DNA of 64,000 nt from JASLBX01 sp036374175 (GTDB lineage: Bacteria > Actinomycetota > Actinomycetes > Jiangellales > Jiangellaceae). This document shows, piece by piece, positions 41,886 through 51,080 of this stretch. The position numbers and the translations under genes are program-made. The notes below the pieces were generated by a model that saw nothing but the letters and a program-made list of their open reading frames with translations, had not been told where the DNA came from and did no database searches. Positions within the stretch are counted from its first letter, which is position 1. Each line of letters starts with the position of its first letter. The stretch spans positions 27,117-91,116 of the forward strand of contig DASUUH010000100.1 in the NCBI GenBank assembly GCA_036374175.1. The letters are read 5' to 3'.

Positions 41886-43459
41886 TGGCTGACCGCGGAT
41901 CGGACACGCGGCCGCCGGCCCTGTCGGCCGGTGAGCTCGCCCGGTGGGTGTGGCGTCAACTGACGTCCATGCGGGTCGCGTTGATGCTGCTGTTCTTGCT
42001 GGCGCTGGCCGCGATTCCGGGCTCTGTGATCCCGCAGCGCCGGGCCAACCCGCTCGACGTTGCTGACTTCATCGAACGCAACCCCGAACTCGCCCGCTGG
42101 TACGACCGGTTCGGGCTGTTCGACGTGTTCAACGCGCCGTGGTTCGCCGCGATCTACATCGCGCTGATGGTCTCGCTGGTGGGCTGCATCCTGCCCCGCT
42201 CGCGGGACCACTGGCGGGCCATGCGCGCCCAGCCGCCCCGCGCCCCGCGCCGGCTGGAGCGGATGCCGGCGTACCGGCGGATTGTCGTGGACGCCCCGCC
42301 GGACGTGGTGCTGGCGGCGGCGCATGCTGAGCTAAGGCAGCGTCGCCACCGGACCAACCGGGCGGACGATTCGGTAGCCGCCGAGGCCGGGCACCTGCGC
42401 GAGACCGGCAACCTGGTGTTCCACCTCTCCCTCGTGATCGTCCTGCTCGCAGTCGCGCTCGGCTCACTGTTCGGTTACCGCGGCACGGTCATCGTCCAGG
42501 AACGGACGGGCTTCGCGAACACGCTGACGCAGTACGACAGCCTCTCGGCCGGCACTATGTTCGACGCCCGCAACCTGCCGCCGTTCGCCCTCGAACTGGA
42601 CGAGTTCGTCTGGGAGGTGCACGAGTCTGGTCCGCAGCGCGGCACGCCCGCCGACTTCGAGGCCCGCGTGAGGTTCGTGCCGGAGCCGGGCGAGGTCGAA
42701 GAGCGTCGCTCGATCCGGGTCAACGAACCGCTCGAGGTTGACGGCACGCTGATCCATATCCTCAACCCGGGGTACGCGCCGGCCGTCACAGTCCGGGACG
42801 CCGACGGCGAGATTCTGGCCGAGGGGCCGGTCACATTCTTGCCGATGGACGATAACTTCACCTCTGAGGGCGTTCGCAAGGTGCCGGTCGGCAGCGGAGC
42901 GGACATCGGCATCGAGGCGATCTTCTTCCCGACGGCGGCGTTCGAAGACGGCGGCGCCACCTCGGTGTTCGCCGGCGCGCGGAATCCGATGCTGTTGTTC
43001 ACTGCGTACGCCGGTGACCTGGGCATCAACGACGGGACGGCGCAGTCGGTGTTCCGGCTCGACACGTCCGAGATGGAGCAGTTGATGGTCGACGGCGAGC
43101 CGTTCCGGGCCGCGCTCGCGATCGGGGAGACCATCGAGATGCCGGGCGGGCACGGCACGGTTACCTTCGACGGTTACGTCAAGTGGGTCCAATTGCAGAT
43201 AAGCCGCAATTCGGGGAAAGAACTGGCGCTCGGCGGCGCGTTGCTTGCCGTTGCCGGCCTGGTCGCCTCGCTGTACATGCGCCGCCGGCGGGTCTGGGTA
43301 CGTGCCGACGAGGATGAGGCCGGGCGTACAGTGGTCGAGGTCGCCGGCCTGGCCAGGTCGGGTGGTGGTGATCTGGACGGACAGATCGGGGACATCGCGG
43401 ACGGGCTGATTGCCCGGCTGCCCGCCCCGGCTGCCGATCCCGTGGTACGGCAAGGCTAG
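41885..43459 (+). CDS. resB: Cytochrome c biogenesis protein ResB (Ccs1)
   Basis: One half of the system II heme lyase; 524 residues. Helices lie at RVALMLLFLLALAAIPGSVI, AIYIALMVSLVGCILP, VFHLSLVIVLLAVALGSLF and near the C-terminus (ALGGALLAVAGLVASLYMRR), with a large extracytoplasmic domain between helices 3 and 4 and a cytosolic tail. GTG 41885 overlaps the ccdA stop; the much longer open frame upstream is a shadow. Confidence 0.94.
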   Translation: MADRGSDTRPPALSAGELARWVWRQLTSMRVALMLLFLLALAAIPGSVIPQRRANPLDVADFIERNPELARWYDRFGLFDVFNAPWFAAIYIALMVSLVGCILPRSRDHWRAMRAQPPRAPRRLERMPAYRRIVVDAPPDVVLAAAHAELRQRRHRTNRADDSVAAEAGHLRETGNLVFHLSLVIVLLAVALGSLFGYRGTVIVQERTGFANTLTQYDSLSAGTMFDARNLPPFALELDEFVWEVHESGPQRGTPADFEARVRFVPEPGEVEERRSIRVNEPLEVDGTLIHILNPGYAPAVTVRDADGEILAEGPVTFLPMDDNFTSEGVRKVPVGSGADIGIEAIFFPTAAFEDGGATSVFAGARNPMLLFTAYAGDLGINDGTAQSVFRLDTSEMEQLMVDGEPFRAALAIGETIEMPGGHGTVTFDGYVKWVQLQISRNSGKELALGGALLAVAGLVASLYMRRRRVWVRADEDEAGRTVVEVAGLARSGGGDLDGQIGDIADGLIARLPAPAADPVVRQG

Positions 43460-43471
43460 GGAGGGCCGCAC

Positions 43472-44422
43472 ATGGACGCCGCGCAGCTCGGCGAGTGGAG
43501 CAGGATCCTGGTATCAGGTGCGATGGGTGCGTTCATCGTCGCCTGGTTCGCTTACTCAGCAGCGTTGCTCCGCCGTCCCGAGCGAGAGCTCGTCACTGCC
43601 GGCCACTCCGAGTTGTCCGGGCCTCCTGCGGAATCGCCCGAGGCCGGCGAGTTGTCCGGCCGGACAACCGACGATGGCCGGAGTCCTGCCGAGCGGTCGG
43701 CCGCGATCGGACTGTCGGTCTCGGTGGTCGCTACGGCCCTGCTGGCGGCCGGTGTGCTCACTCGCGCGCTGGCAATCGAGCGGGTGCCGTGGGGCAACAT
43801 GCACGAGTTCTCGATCACCGGATCGCTGGTGGCGGCGGTGGTGTTCCTGGCGTTCGCCAGAACTCGGCTCGGCCAGGCTCTCGCCGTGTGGCTCGTCCTC
43901 ACGCTGGTCCTCGTACTCGGGCTGGCCGTAACCGTGCTGTACGTGGCGCCCGGCCCGCTCGTGCCCGCCTTGCAGTCGTACTGGCTCGTCATCCACGTCG
44001 GCATGGCCGTGGTGGCGTTCGGGTTGTTCACCGTCTCCGCGGTGCTCAGCGGCCTGCAGATCGCCGCTGAGCGGGCGGCGCGTAAGGGCCGGGCTACGTC
44101 ACTGCCCGAGTCGGGAACGCTGGACCGGCTCGCCTACCGCCTGATCGCGGTTGCCTTCCCCATCTGGACCATCGGACCGCTCATCCTGGGCGCGGTCTGG
44201 GCCGAAGTGTCGTGGGGACGCTACTGGAACTGGGATCCGAAAGAGACGTGGGCGCTGATCACCTGGCTTGCCTACGCCGCCTACCTGCACGCCCGGGCCA
44301 CGGCCGGCTGGAAGGGCACCAAGGCATCGGTGATCTCACTGGTCGGGTACGGAACCGTGCTGTTCAGCTACTTCGCCGTCAACATGATCTTCAACGGGTT
44401 GCACTCCTACGGTGGCGTCTAG
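43472..44422 (+). CDS. ccsB: Cytochrome c biogenesis protein CcsB (CcsA/ResC family)
   Basis: The heme-handling half of the system II synthetase; 316 residues with about eight helices. The heme-binding WWD-type motif is WGRYWNWDPKETWALI (~249), with conserved His residues in NMHEFS, LVIHVGMAV and NGLHSYGG. A hydrophilic insert with repeated Ser/Glu/Pro (residues ~40-75) links helices 1 and 2. The stop overlaps the convergent SRPBCC gene. Confidence 0.94.
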   Translation: MDAAQLGEWSRILVSGAMGAFIVAWFAYSAALLRRPERELVTAGHSELSGPPAESPEAGELSGRTTDDGRSPAERSAAIGLSVSVVATALLAAGVLTRALAIERVPWGNMHEFSITGSLVAAVVFLAFARTRLGQALAVWLVLTLVLVLGLAVTVLYVAPGPLVPALQSYWLVIHVGMAVVAFGLFTVSAVLSGLQIAAERAARKGRATSLPESGTLDRLAYRLIAVAFPIWTIGPLILGAVWAEVSWGRYWNWDPKETWALITWLAYAAYLHARATAGWKGTKASVISLVGYGTVLFSYFAVNMIFNGLHSYGGV

Positions 44423-44901
44423 CCAGGTCCCACCCCGCGTCTAGGCGGGTCGGTGGGGGGCGACTCGAGTAGTTGCTTGAGTCGGGCGAGGTCCTTCTGG
44501 TTGGCCCGCCGTACTGTTGCAGCCATGACCGGCTCGGTAACACGAGCGAAGCCGCTGGGTGTGCCCCGGTTGCGCAGCGACATCCTGGTCCGCGTCTGGT
44601 CCACTGCTTCCCACGTGTACGTCGTCTCCATGGGAAACGGGCCCTGGGCCGTCCGCATGACAAGCCGGCGGCCGGGCGTCAACTCGACCACCTCGTAGGT
44701 GTACGCCAGACGCCGACCGAGGAACTGAGCTACGAAGTCCAGCTTCGATCCGACTGCTAGCGGCGGGGGTGTCTGCCACTCGATCGACTTGATGTTCGCG
44801 TACCACTCGGGCGCGTTGGTCGGGTCGCCAGCATAGGAGGCCACCTCGGTGACCGGGCGGTCGATGACGATGTCGGTAGTGACGTCCAGTGGTGGCACCA
44901 T
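44419..44901 (-). CDS. SRPBCC (START-like) family protein
   Basis: 160-residue single-domain polyketide-cyclase/START fold: TDIVIDRPVTEVASYAGDP at the N-terminus, VGSKLDFVAQFLGRRLAY, then the long C-terminal helix VMAATVRRANQKDLARLKQLL. It would bind a small hydrophobic ligand; the ligand is unknown. It is six bases downstream of the PLDc_N gene on the minus strand and converges with ccsB. Confidence 0.82.
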   Translation of the reverse strand: MVPPLDVTTDIVIDRPVTEVASYAGDPTNAPEWYANIKSIEWQTPPPLAVGSKLDFVAQFLGRRLAYTYEVVELTPGRRLVMRTAQGPFPMETTYTWEAVDQTRTRMSLRNRGTPSGFARVTEPVMAATVRRANQKDLARLKQLLESPPTDPPRRGVGPG

Positions 44902-44907
44902 TCCTGG

Positions 44908-45288
44908 TCACGTGCGTGGAGGATCGTCGCCGTCGTCGCTGTGGTCCTCGCGTAGATCCTCTTCACGGCGACGCAGATCGGCCTCCCATTCCGAGAGCAT
45001 CCGCTCGTGCTGCTCGTCGATGTTGCGCAGCTGCCGGAGAAACTCGGGGTTGTCGTCCGGCGCCACCGGCGGGGTGGACCTGCGTCCACGCCGCGACGGA
45101 AACGCCCGAGGACCACCTCGCCGCGCAATCAACCAGGCCACTGGCCCGACGATGGGCAGCAGCAGGATTACCGCTACCCACACCGGCCGGCGCGGCCCAC
45201 GGATTTCCGCAGGATCGGTCTGCAGGCAGTCGATGACCGCGTACACGGCCAGCGCGATCGCGACGATGATCGGCAAAACGAGCCTCAC
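44908..45288 (-). CDS. PLDc_N-domain membrane protein
   Basis: 126-residue protein with two helices (LVLPIIVAIALAVYAVIDCL and VWVAVILLLPIVGPVAWLIA), matching the phospholipase D/nuclease N-terminal motif but without any HKD catalytic motif. A charged, Glu/Arg/Asp-rich cytosolic tail follows, probably coiled coil around RQLRNIDEQHERMLSEWEAD. The function of such proteins is unknown. Probably co-transcribed with the SRPBCC gene. Confidence 0.85.
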   Translation of the reverse strand: MRLVLPIIVAIALAVYAVIDCLQTDPAEIRGPRRPVWVAVILLLPIVGPVAWLIARRGGPRAFPSRRGRRSTPPVAPDDNPEFLRQLRNIDEQHERMLSEWEADLRRREEDLREDHSDDGDDPPRT

Positions 45289-45484
45289 CGCGCAACCCTC
45301 CTCGCACTAGTGGCTGAACCTTCAGGATAGGCGAGCAGCGACCCGCCAGGCATTGTGGTCGTAATCCCTCACTCCTATCAACGTGGCAGGCGACGCGAAT
45401 GTTCGCGCAACACCCGGTGTCGAGCCCGGTACCCTGCGGGCGCCTCCACAGTCGGCGCAACGTCATCTTCCCGCGTTTGGGACG

Positions 45485-46450
45485 ATGGTCGGCATGGTCA
45501 TGGTCGACATCGACGACGTCCGGGACGCTGCGAAACGGATCAGCGGCCGGCATGTCCGGACCCCGCTGCTGCCTTGGCCACTGGCCGGGCCCCAGACGTG
45601 GCTCAAGCCGGAAAACCTGCAACCGACCGGTGCCTTCAAGCTGCGTGGCGCCTCCAATGCTATCGGGGCGTTGACCGACGCGCAGCGTGCGGATGGCGTG
45701 GTCACCTATTCCAGCGGCAACCACGGACGTGCGGTGGCCTGGGCGGCGCGCCAGCATGGTGTTCCGGCCGTCGTGGTCATGCAGGACACGACGCCGGCGG
45801 TCAAGGTCGAGGGTGTCCGGGCGCTGGGTGCCGACGTCGTCCTGGCGCCTGCTGAGGAGCGCGAGATTCGAGCGGAGGCGATCCTGGCCGAGCGGGGTGG
45901 CGTGCTCGTCCCGCCATTCGACCATCCTGACGTCATCGCAGGACAGGGCACCGTTGGTCTGGAGGTGGCCGAGGATCTGCCCGATGTCGACACCGTGCTC
46001 GTGCCGGTCAGCGGCGGTGGGCTGATCTCGGGCATCGCCGTAGCCGTCAAGGCCCTGTGCCCGCACGCACGGGTCATCGCCGTCGAGCCGGAATTAGCAG
46101 CCGACCTCGCCGAAAGCTTCGCCGCCGGCGAGAGGATCGGCTGGCCGCACGAGCGGACCGGCCGGACAATCGCCGACGGGCTACGCGCGCCGATGGTCGG
46201 CGAGCTGACCTGGCAGCACATCAAGCAGTTCGTCGATGACGTGGTGACGGTGTCGGAGGAGTCGATCCTTGAAACGATGGCCCGCCTGGCGACGAGCGCG
46301 CGCATTGTCGTGGAGCCGAGCGGAGCCGTCGCACCGGCTGCGGCTCTCACCCGGCCCGAGATCGCGTCCGGGCGCACCGTTGCGATCGTCTCGGGAGGAA
46401 ACGTCGAACCGTCCCTGCTCGCCCGTGTGCTGTCGGACTATGCCGCGTGA
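45485..46450 (+). CDS. Threonine/serine dehydratase-like PLP enzyme
   Basis: Fold-type II PLP enzyme of about 321 residues. The PLP lysine is in PTGAFKLRGA (~43), the cofactor-phosphate loop is PVSGGGLISG and the substrate loop SSGNHGRAVA. It probably deaminates threonine or serine to the 2-oxoacid; a racemase activity is possible. There is no ACT domain, so it is the catabolic (non-feedback) type. Three in-frame ATGs (45485, 45494, 45500) are close together and the ribosome site is weak, so the start is uncertain. Confidence 0.82.
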   Translation: MVGMVMVDIDDVRDAAKRISGRHVRTPLLPWPLAGPQTWLKPENLQPTGAFKLRGASNAIGALTDAQRADGVVTYSSGNHGRAVAWAARQHGVPAVVVMQDTTPAVKVEGVRALGADVVLAPAEEREIRAEAILAERGGVLVPPFDHPDVIAGQGTVGLEVAEDLPDVDTVLVPVSGGGLISGIAVAVKALCPHARVIAVEPELAADLAESFAAGERIGWPHERTGRTIADGLRAPMVGELTWQHIKQFVDDVVTVSEESILETMARLATSARIVVEPSGAVAPAAALTRPEIASGRTVAIVSGGNVEPSLLARVLSDYAA

Positions 46451-46491
46451 TCGACCCGCAGGTTCCACGCCCAGTGCACCGGCACGGCAGG

Positions 46492-47439
46492 TCAGGCCAC
46501 CCGGGCCTGCCGGTGCTGGCTTGGGCTCGCGCCGCGTATCCGCTTGAACGCCACGCTGAATGCGAATGGGGTGGCGTAGCCCACTCGACGCGCAATCGCT
46601 TCGAGGGTTGCGTCCGAATCTCGAAGCAGGTCGGCGGCGACGGCGATGCGCCAGTTGGTCAGATAGGTCATCGGCGGCTCGCCGACCAACTCGGTGAACC
46701 GCCGGGCGAACACGGCGCGGGACGATCCAGCCTCGGCCGCCAGACTGGCGACCGTCCACGGCCGGTCAGGGTGATCGTGCATCGCGCGCAGCGCCGGGCC
46801 GGCGACCGGATCGCCCAGCGCGCGATACCAACCCGGCGGGTTCGTGTCGGGTCGGGCGAACCAGGCTCGGAGGGTGGCGATCAGCGCCAGGTCCAGTAAC
46901 CGGTCGAGGACAAGCTGCTGCCCGGGTGCGTCGCGACTGACCTCCTCGGCCAGCATTGCGGTGATCGGTTCCCGAATGTCGGATGCCGGAACGATAAGGG
47001 TCTGAGGCAGTGCGTCGAGCAGCCGAGCGCCGACATCACCGCTGACCCGGTAGGTTCCGCTCACCACGACGGCAGAGCCGTCCAGCCGCTCTCCGCTGGT
47101 GTTGGGCCCGAGTCGGAGCTGGTCGGTGATGTCTGTTCCGTCGACGCGGGTCAACCGGTTGCCGGAGTGGACGACGATGTCCGGTTCGGTCGCCGGGTCA
47201 TCGCCAACCGTGTACGGGTGTGGCCCTTTGACGATGGCCACGTCGCCGACGTTGAGGATCTCTGCTGGATCGTCGTCCGGAACGATCCACGCGTGGCCGC
47301 GCAGGACGGTCGCAAGCGCGAGCGGTGCCTGGTCTGCTATCCGGAGCGCCCAGGGTGGCTCCAGGACGGTCCGGCAGAAGGCCGCGCTGTGGGCCCGAGC
47401 GCCGCTGAGCAGGTCGGCCAGAGCATCCACGGAAGGCAC
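46492..47439 (-). CDS. AraC-family transcriptional regulator with cupin sensor
   Basis: 315 residues: an N-terminal AraC-type cupin domain (cupin_6-like, with HAWIVPDDDPAEILNVGDVAIV), then two HTH motifs at the C-terminus (WTVASLAAEAGSSRAVFARRF and TLEAIARRVGYATPFAFSVAF). GTG start. Divergent from the NmrA-like gene 106 bases away; regulators of this subtype commonly control the neighbouring oxidoreductase, which is the likely target here (inference). Confidence 0.88.
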   Translation of the reverse strand: MPSVDALADLLSGARAHSAAFCRTVLEPPWALRIADQAPLALATVLRGHAWIVPDDDPAEILNVGDVAIVKGPHPYTVGDDPATEPDIVVHSGNRLTRVDGTDITDQLRLGPNTSGERLDGSAVVVSGTYRVSGDVGARLLDALPQTLIVPASDIREPITAMLAEEVSRDAPGQQLVLDRLLDLALIATLRAWFARPDTNPPGWYRALGDPVAGPALRAMHDHPDRPWTVASLAAEAGSSRAVFARRFTELVGEPPMTYLTNWRIAVAADLLRDSDATLEAIARRVGYATPFAFSVAFKRIRGASPSQHRQARVA

Positions 47440-47545
47440 GGTACAGCAGCGTTGGTGAGACGAATAGACATGGAACTGAGCGAATCACCTATGGATCGTC
47501 TCGACTCTTCTCGATCGAATACATGGTGACGAAAGGAGCACAACC

Positions 47546-48439
47546 ATGTACACGATTGCTGGAGTCACCGGGCAGGTCGGATCCGCGGTGGCTGACGAGT
47601 TGCTGGCCGCCGGCGAGGACGTGAGGGTCCTCGTCCGGGCCCATGCCAACGGCGAGATCTGGGCTCGGCGCGGTGCAGAAGTGGCCGTGGCCGACCTCCG
47701 CGATACGGGCCGGCTGGCCGACGCGCTGCGGGGAAGTCAGGGTGCATTTGTCCTGCTGCCGCTGGACGTGACGTCGCCCACTGTCGGAGCAGAGGCGGCC
47801 GAGGTGGTGGACTCGGTCGGGAATGCCATAACAGCTGCCGGGCTGCGGCACGTCGTCGCCTTGTCATCCGTCGGAGCCGAACTGGCTGAAGGAACCGGGG
47901 CCATTGAGTGGCTGCACCGCTTTGAGGACCGGCTGGGCGGTACCGGTGCGACAGTCACCGCGGTTCGGTCGGGCCACTTCCAGGAGAAGGCTCGTGACCT
48001 GCTCGGCGCTGTTGAGGCGGCCGGCGTGTATCCGGTGTTCCGCGACTCCGCGGAGGCACCGATACCGATGGTTGCCGTTCGAGATGTGGCCGCCGTGATT
48101 GCCGCAGCACTGCAACGCCCCGCTTCAGCCCATCAGGTCATCGACGTCCAGGGCCCGGACTACACCGAGCGGCAGGTGGCCGAGATGATCGCCGAGTTGC
48201 TCAGCAGGCCGGTGGAGGTGGTGACGGTGCCACGCGAGGGATGGGTTCCGGTACTGCTCGACGCCGGGCTGTCGGTTGAAGGTGCCGAGTTGATCGCAGG
48301 GCTCTACGACGCGGACCAGCGGGGCGAACTGCGGCCGGCGGGCGATCGTCTGGTGCGTGGCCGGACGGGCCTCGACGAGTCATTGCGAGACGTCCTGCGC
48401 ACTCGAGCAGTGGCGACGGCGGCACCGGCCGCCCACTAG
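47546..48439 (+). CDS. NmrA-like NAD(P)-binding protein (atypical SDR)
   Basis: 297 residues with the Rossmann motif IAGVTGQVGSAVADELL at the start, RVLVRAHANG after strand 2 and an ALSSVGAE strand-5 segment, but no YxxxK. Proteins of this group act as NADP sensors or quinone-type reductases; the substrate is unknown. ATG with GAAAGGAGC upstream. The divergent AraC gene probably regulates it. A perfect 29-bp palindrome begins 25 bases after the stop and may serve as its terminator. Confidence 0.82.
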   Translation: MYTIAGVTGQVGSAVADELLAAGEDVRVLVRAHANGEIWARRGAEVAVADLRDTGRLADALRGSQGAFVLLPLDVTSPTVGAEAAEVVDSVGNAITAAGLRHVVALSSVGAELAEGTGAIEWLHRFEDRLGGTGATVTAVRSGHFQEKARDLLGAVEAAGVYPVFRDSAEAPIPMVAVRDVAAVIAAALQRPASAHQVIDVQGPDYTERQVAEMIAELLSRPVEVVTVPREGWVPVLLDAGLSVEGAELIAGLYDADQRGELRPAGDRLVRGRTGLDESLRDVLRTRAVATAAPAAH

Positions 48440-48464
48440 CGCGATGCCGTCCCCCGCCACTCTT

Positions 48465-48535
48465 CCCGCGTTGATCATGGGAGTTTCGTGGTCTGTGGTG
48501 AGTCTGGACCACGAAACTCCCATGATCAACGCGGG
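48465..48535. repeat. Family-2 palindromic repeat, copy E (perfect 29-bp arms)
   Basis: Two perfectly complementary 29-base arms (48465-48493 and 48507-48535) around a 13-base loop. The inner 65 bp (48468-48532) align gap-free with 32859-32923 in hemA. It lies between the convergent NmrA-like and LLM genes, so it can also act as a bidirectional terminator, though it has no T-run. Confidence 0.9.
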
Positions 48536-48551
48536 AGGGGTAGCGGAGGCG

Positions 48552-49550
48552 TTAGGTAAGCGCTGGGATCACCTGCTCCTCGAACAGCCTGACGCTGCGG
48601 GGGTCGTGCGCCGCCTGCGGGAAGTAGCAGATCGCGTACGTCATGCCGGCGTCGCGGAGTTCGGTGAGAGCCTCAGCAACCTGCTCCGGCGTACCCATGG
48701 CAGGGCTCTCACGGAACGGCTTGAGTCTCCGCTCGATCTCACTCTCGGGCACGAACCGGCGGAACAGGTCGGCGACATGCGCTAGTTGGTCTTGGACTTC
48801 CGCCTCCGTCTCACCGATGAGCACGTTGTAGTTGGCCGACCGGGTGATTGCTTCGAAGTCGGTGCCGACCTCCTTGCAGTGCTCAGCGAGGATTTCGGAC
48901 TTGCGCTGGAAGTGCTCGAGGATGCCGGCGAAGTTCGTGTACTGCGCGTATTTGGCGGCGATCCGCAGGGTCTTCTGCTCGCCACCGCCGGCGATCCACA
49001 ACGGGATGCCACCGTTCTGCAGCGGTAGCGGCCGGCAGATCGCGCCGTCGACCTGGTAGTGCCGCCCGTCCAGCGTTGCCCGGCCGGTCGACCAGAGCTG
49101 GCGCATGATCTGCACACCTTCGTCGAGCATCGCCAGCCGCTCGCCGGCTCGAGGAAAGCCGTAGCCGTACGCGCGCCACTCGTGCTCGTACCACCCGGCG
49201 CCTATACCCATCTGGATCCGTCCGCCCGAGATAATGTCGGTGGTGGCCGCCACCTTGGCCAGATACGCCGGGTTGCGATAACCCATGCAGGTACACATCT
49301 GGCCCAGCCGGATGCGCTCGGTGCGCGCCGCAAACGCCGCCATCAGCGTCCAGGCCTCGTGCGTAGCTTCGTCAGTGGGCGTCGGCGTGGTGTGGAAATG
49401 GTCGTAGACCCAGATCGAGTCCCACGGGCCGGCCGCGGCGTGCTTGGCCACCCCGAGCATCGTGTCCCAGTGCTGCTCCGGTGCGATGTCAATCAGGTCT
49501 AGTCGCCAGCCCTGCGGGATGAACATTCCGAACCGCATCGCATCACTCAT
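48552..49550 (-). CDS. LLM-class F420-dependent oxidoreductase
   Basis: 332-residue luciferase-like barrel, with MRFGMFIPQGWRLDL at the N-terminus, WDSIWVYDHFHTTP, IRLGQMCTCMGYRNPAYLAK and MGIGAGWYEHEW, the cofactor-binding segments of F420-dependent members (TIGR03560-like layout). Substrate unknown. The minus-strand gene lies between the family-2 palindrome and glyA and is not obviously in an operon. Confidence 0.85.
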   Translation of the reverse strand: MSDAMRFGMFIPQGWRLDLIDIAPEQHWDTMLGVAKHAAAGPWDSIWVYDHFHTTPTPTDEATHEAWTLMAAFAARTERIRLGQMCTCMGYRNPAYLAKVAATTDIISGGRIQMGIGAGWYEHEWRAYGYGFPRAGERLAMLDEGVQIMRQLWSTGRATLDGRHYQVDGAICRPLPLQNGGIPLWIAGGGEQKTLRIAAKYAQYTNFAGILEHFQRKSEILAEHCKEVGTDFEAITRSANYNVLIGETEAEVQDQLAHVADLFRRFVPESEIERRLKPFRESPAMGTPEQVAEALTELRDAGMTYAICYFPQAAHDPRSVRLFEEQVIPALT

Positions 49551-49611
49551 GCGATCACCCTACGTTCGGCCCGCTGGCACCACACGCCTATGGGCGCGCC
49601 GCGCTGGCCGG

Positions 49612-51057
49612 TCAACCCAGATCGATAGTCGGGTACAAGGGGAAGCCGGCCAGCAGCTCCGCCGCACGTGCCCGAGCCTTCTCGGCCAGTCCCTCTGGTA
49701 GCGAATACTTCGCCTTGGACGGCGAGCCGTCCGCGCCGGCGGCCGGTCGAGTGGCCTCAAAGACGGTCACCATCAGGTCGGCGACCTCTTCCATCTCGTC
49801 CGGGCCCATGCCGAGGGTGGTGAGCGCCGGTGTCCCGATCCGGATTCCGCTGGTGTACCACGCGCCGTTGGGGTCGCGCGGGATGCTGTTGCGGTTGGTG
49901 ACGATGCCCGCCTCGAGCAGCGCCGATTCCGCGTGCCGCCCCGTTATGCCGAAACTCGTGACGTCGATCAGAACCAGGTGGTTCTCCGTCCCGCCGGTGA
50001 CCAGGGTGGCGCCCCGCCGCACGAGTGCCTCCGCGAGTGCCACGGCATTGTCGACGATTTTGTGGGCGTACTCACGGAACGACGGCTGACGCGCTTCGGC
50101 GAGCGCAACGGCCTTGGCTGCCATCACATGCGGCAGCGGGCCGCCGAGGACCATGGGGCAGCCCTTGTCGACGAACTCGGCGAGTTCCTGCTGGCACAGC
50201 ACCATGCCGCCGCGGGGACCGCGCAGCGACTTGTGCGTCGTCGTCGTGGTTATGTGCGCGTGGGGGATCGGGTCGTAGTTGCCGGTGAAGACCTTGCCCG
50301 CCACCAGCCCCGCGAAGTGCGCCATGTCGACCATGAGAGTTGCGTCGACCTCGTCGGCTATCTCACGCATGGCGGCGAAATCGATCTTCCGGGGGTATGC
50401 GGAGTACCCGGCGACTATGACCAACGGACGGAACTCGCGGGCAACACGTCGGACCTCGTCGTAGTCGAGCAACCCGGTCTCGGGATCGGTGCCGTACGCC
50501 CGCTGGTCGAACAGCTTGCCGGAGATGTTGGGCCGGAACCCATGCGTGAGGTGACCTCCCGCATCGAGTGACATGCCGATCATTCGCTGGTCGCCGAGCC
50601 GGCGGCGGAGCGTGGCCCAGTCGTCTTCGGTGAGGTTGTTGACGTGCCGTACGCCGGCGTCGGCCAGAGCGGGCTGTTCAACGCGTTGCGCGAGAATCGA
50701 CCAGAAAGCCACCAGGTTCGCGTCGATACCGGAATGCGGTTGGACGTAGGCATGGTCGGCACCGAACAGGTCGCGAGCCAGCTCTGCCGCGATCGACTCT
50801 ACGGTGTCGACGTTCTGGCAGCCGGCGTAGAAGCGGTGCCCGATGGTGCCTTCGGCGTACTTGTCGCTGAGCCAGTTGCCCATTGCGAGCAGCGTCGCAG
50901 GCGACGCGTAGTTCTCACTCGCGATCAGCTTGAGGTAGGAGCGCTGGTCGGCCAGCTCCGAGCGGATCGCGTCGGCGATGCGCGGTTCTACGCCGCCGAT
51001 GACGTCGAGTGCGGTTCGGTAGGCCACGGACTCGTTGCTGAGCTCATTCGATGCCAT
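49612..51057 (-). CDS. glyA: Serine hydroxymethyltransferase (long form)
   Basis: Interconverts serine and glycine and charges tetrahydrofolate with one-carbon units. 481 residues, about 60 more than E. coli GlyA: an insert around residues 120-165 (QRVEQPALADAGVRHVNNL region) is typical of the long actinobacterial form. The PLP lysine is in TTTTHKSLRGPRGG (~276); LIASENYASPA and GHRFYAGCQNVD mark the N-terminal substrate region. A ZTP riboswitch precedes the ATG, so expression follows the purine/folate state. No other one-carbon gene is adjacent. Confidence 0.94.
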   Translation of the reverse strand: MASNELSNESVAYRTALDVIGGVEPRIADAIRSELADQRSYLKLIASENYASPATLLAMGNWLSDKYAEGTIGHRFYAGCQNVDTVESIAAELARDLFGADHAYVQPHSGIDANLVAFWSILAQRVEQPALADAGVRHVNNLTEDDWATLRRRLGDQRMIGMSLDAGGHLTHGFRPNISGKLFDQRAYGTDPETGLLDYDEVRRVAREFRPLVIVAGYSAYPRKIDFAAMREIADEVDATLMVDMAHFAGLVAGKVFTGNYDPIPHAHITTTTTHKSLRGPRGGMVLCQQELAEFVDKGCPMVLGGPLPHVMAAKAVALAEARQPSFREYAHKIVDNAVALAEALVRRGATLVTGGTENHLVLIDVTSFGITGRHAESALLEAGIVTNRNSIPRDPNGAWYTSGIRIGTPALTTLGMGPDEMEEVADLMVTVFEATRPAAGADGSPSKAKYSLPEGLAEKARARAAELLAGFPLYPTIDLG

Positions 51058-51080
51058 TGGTCATCTCCGGGTCAATCGGC

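Noticed and set aside
47457..47498. GAGACG...CGTCTC pair between AraC and NmrA genes as an operator
   Set aside because: Only six bases with a wide spacer, which is expected by chance in this GC content; AraC sites are normally direct repeats.
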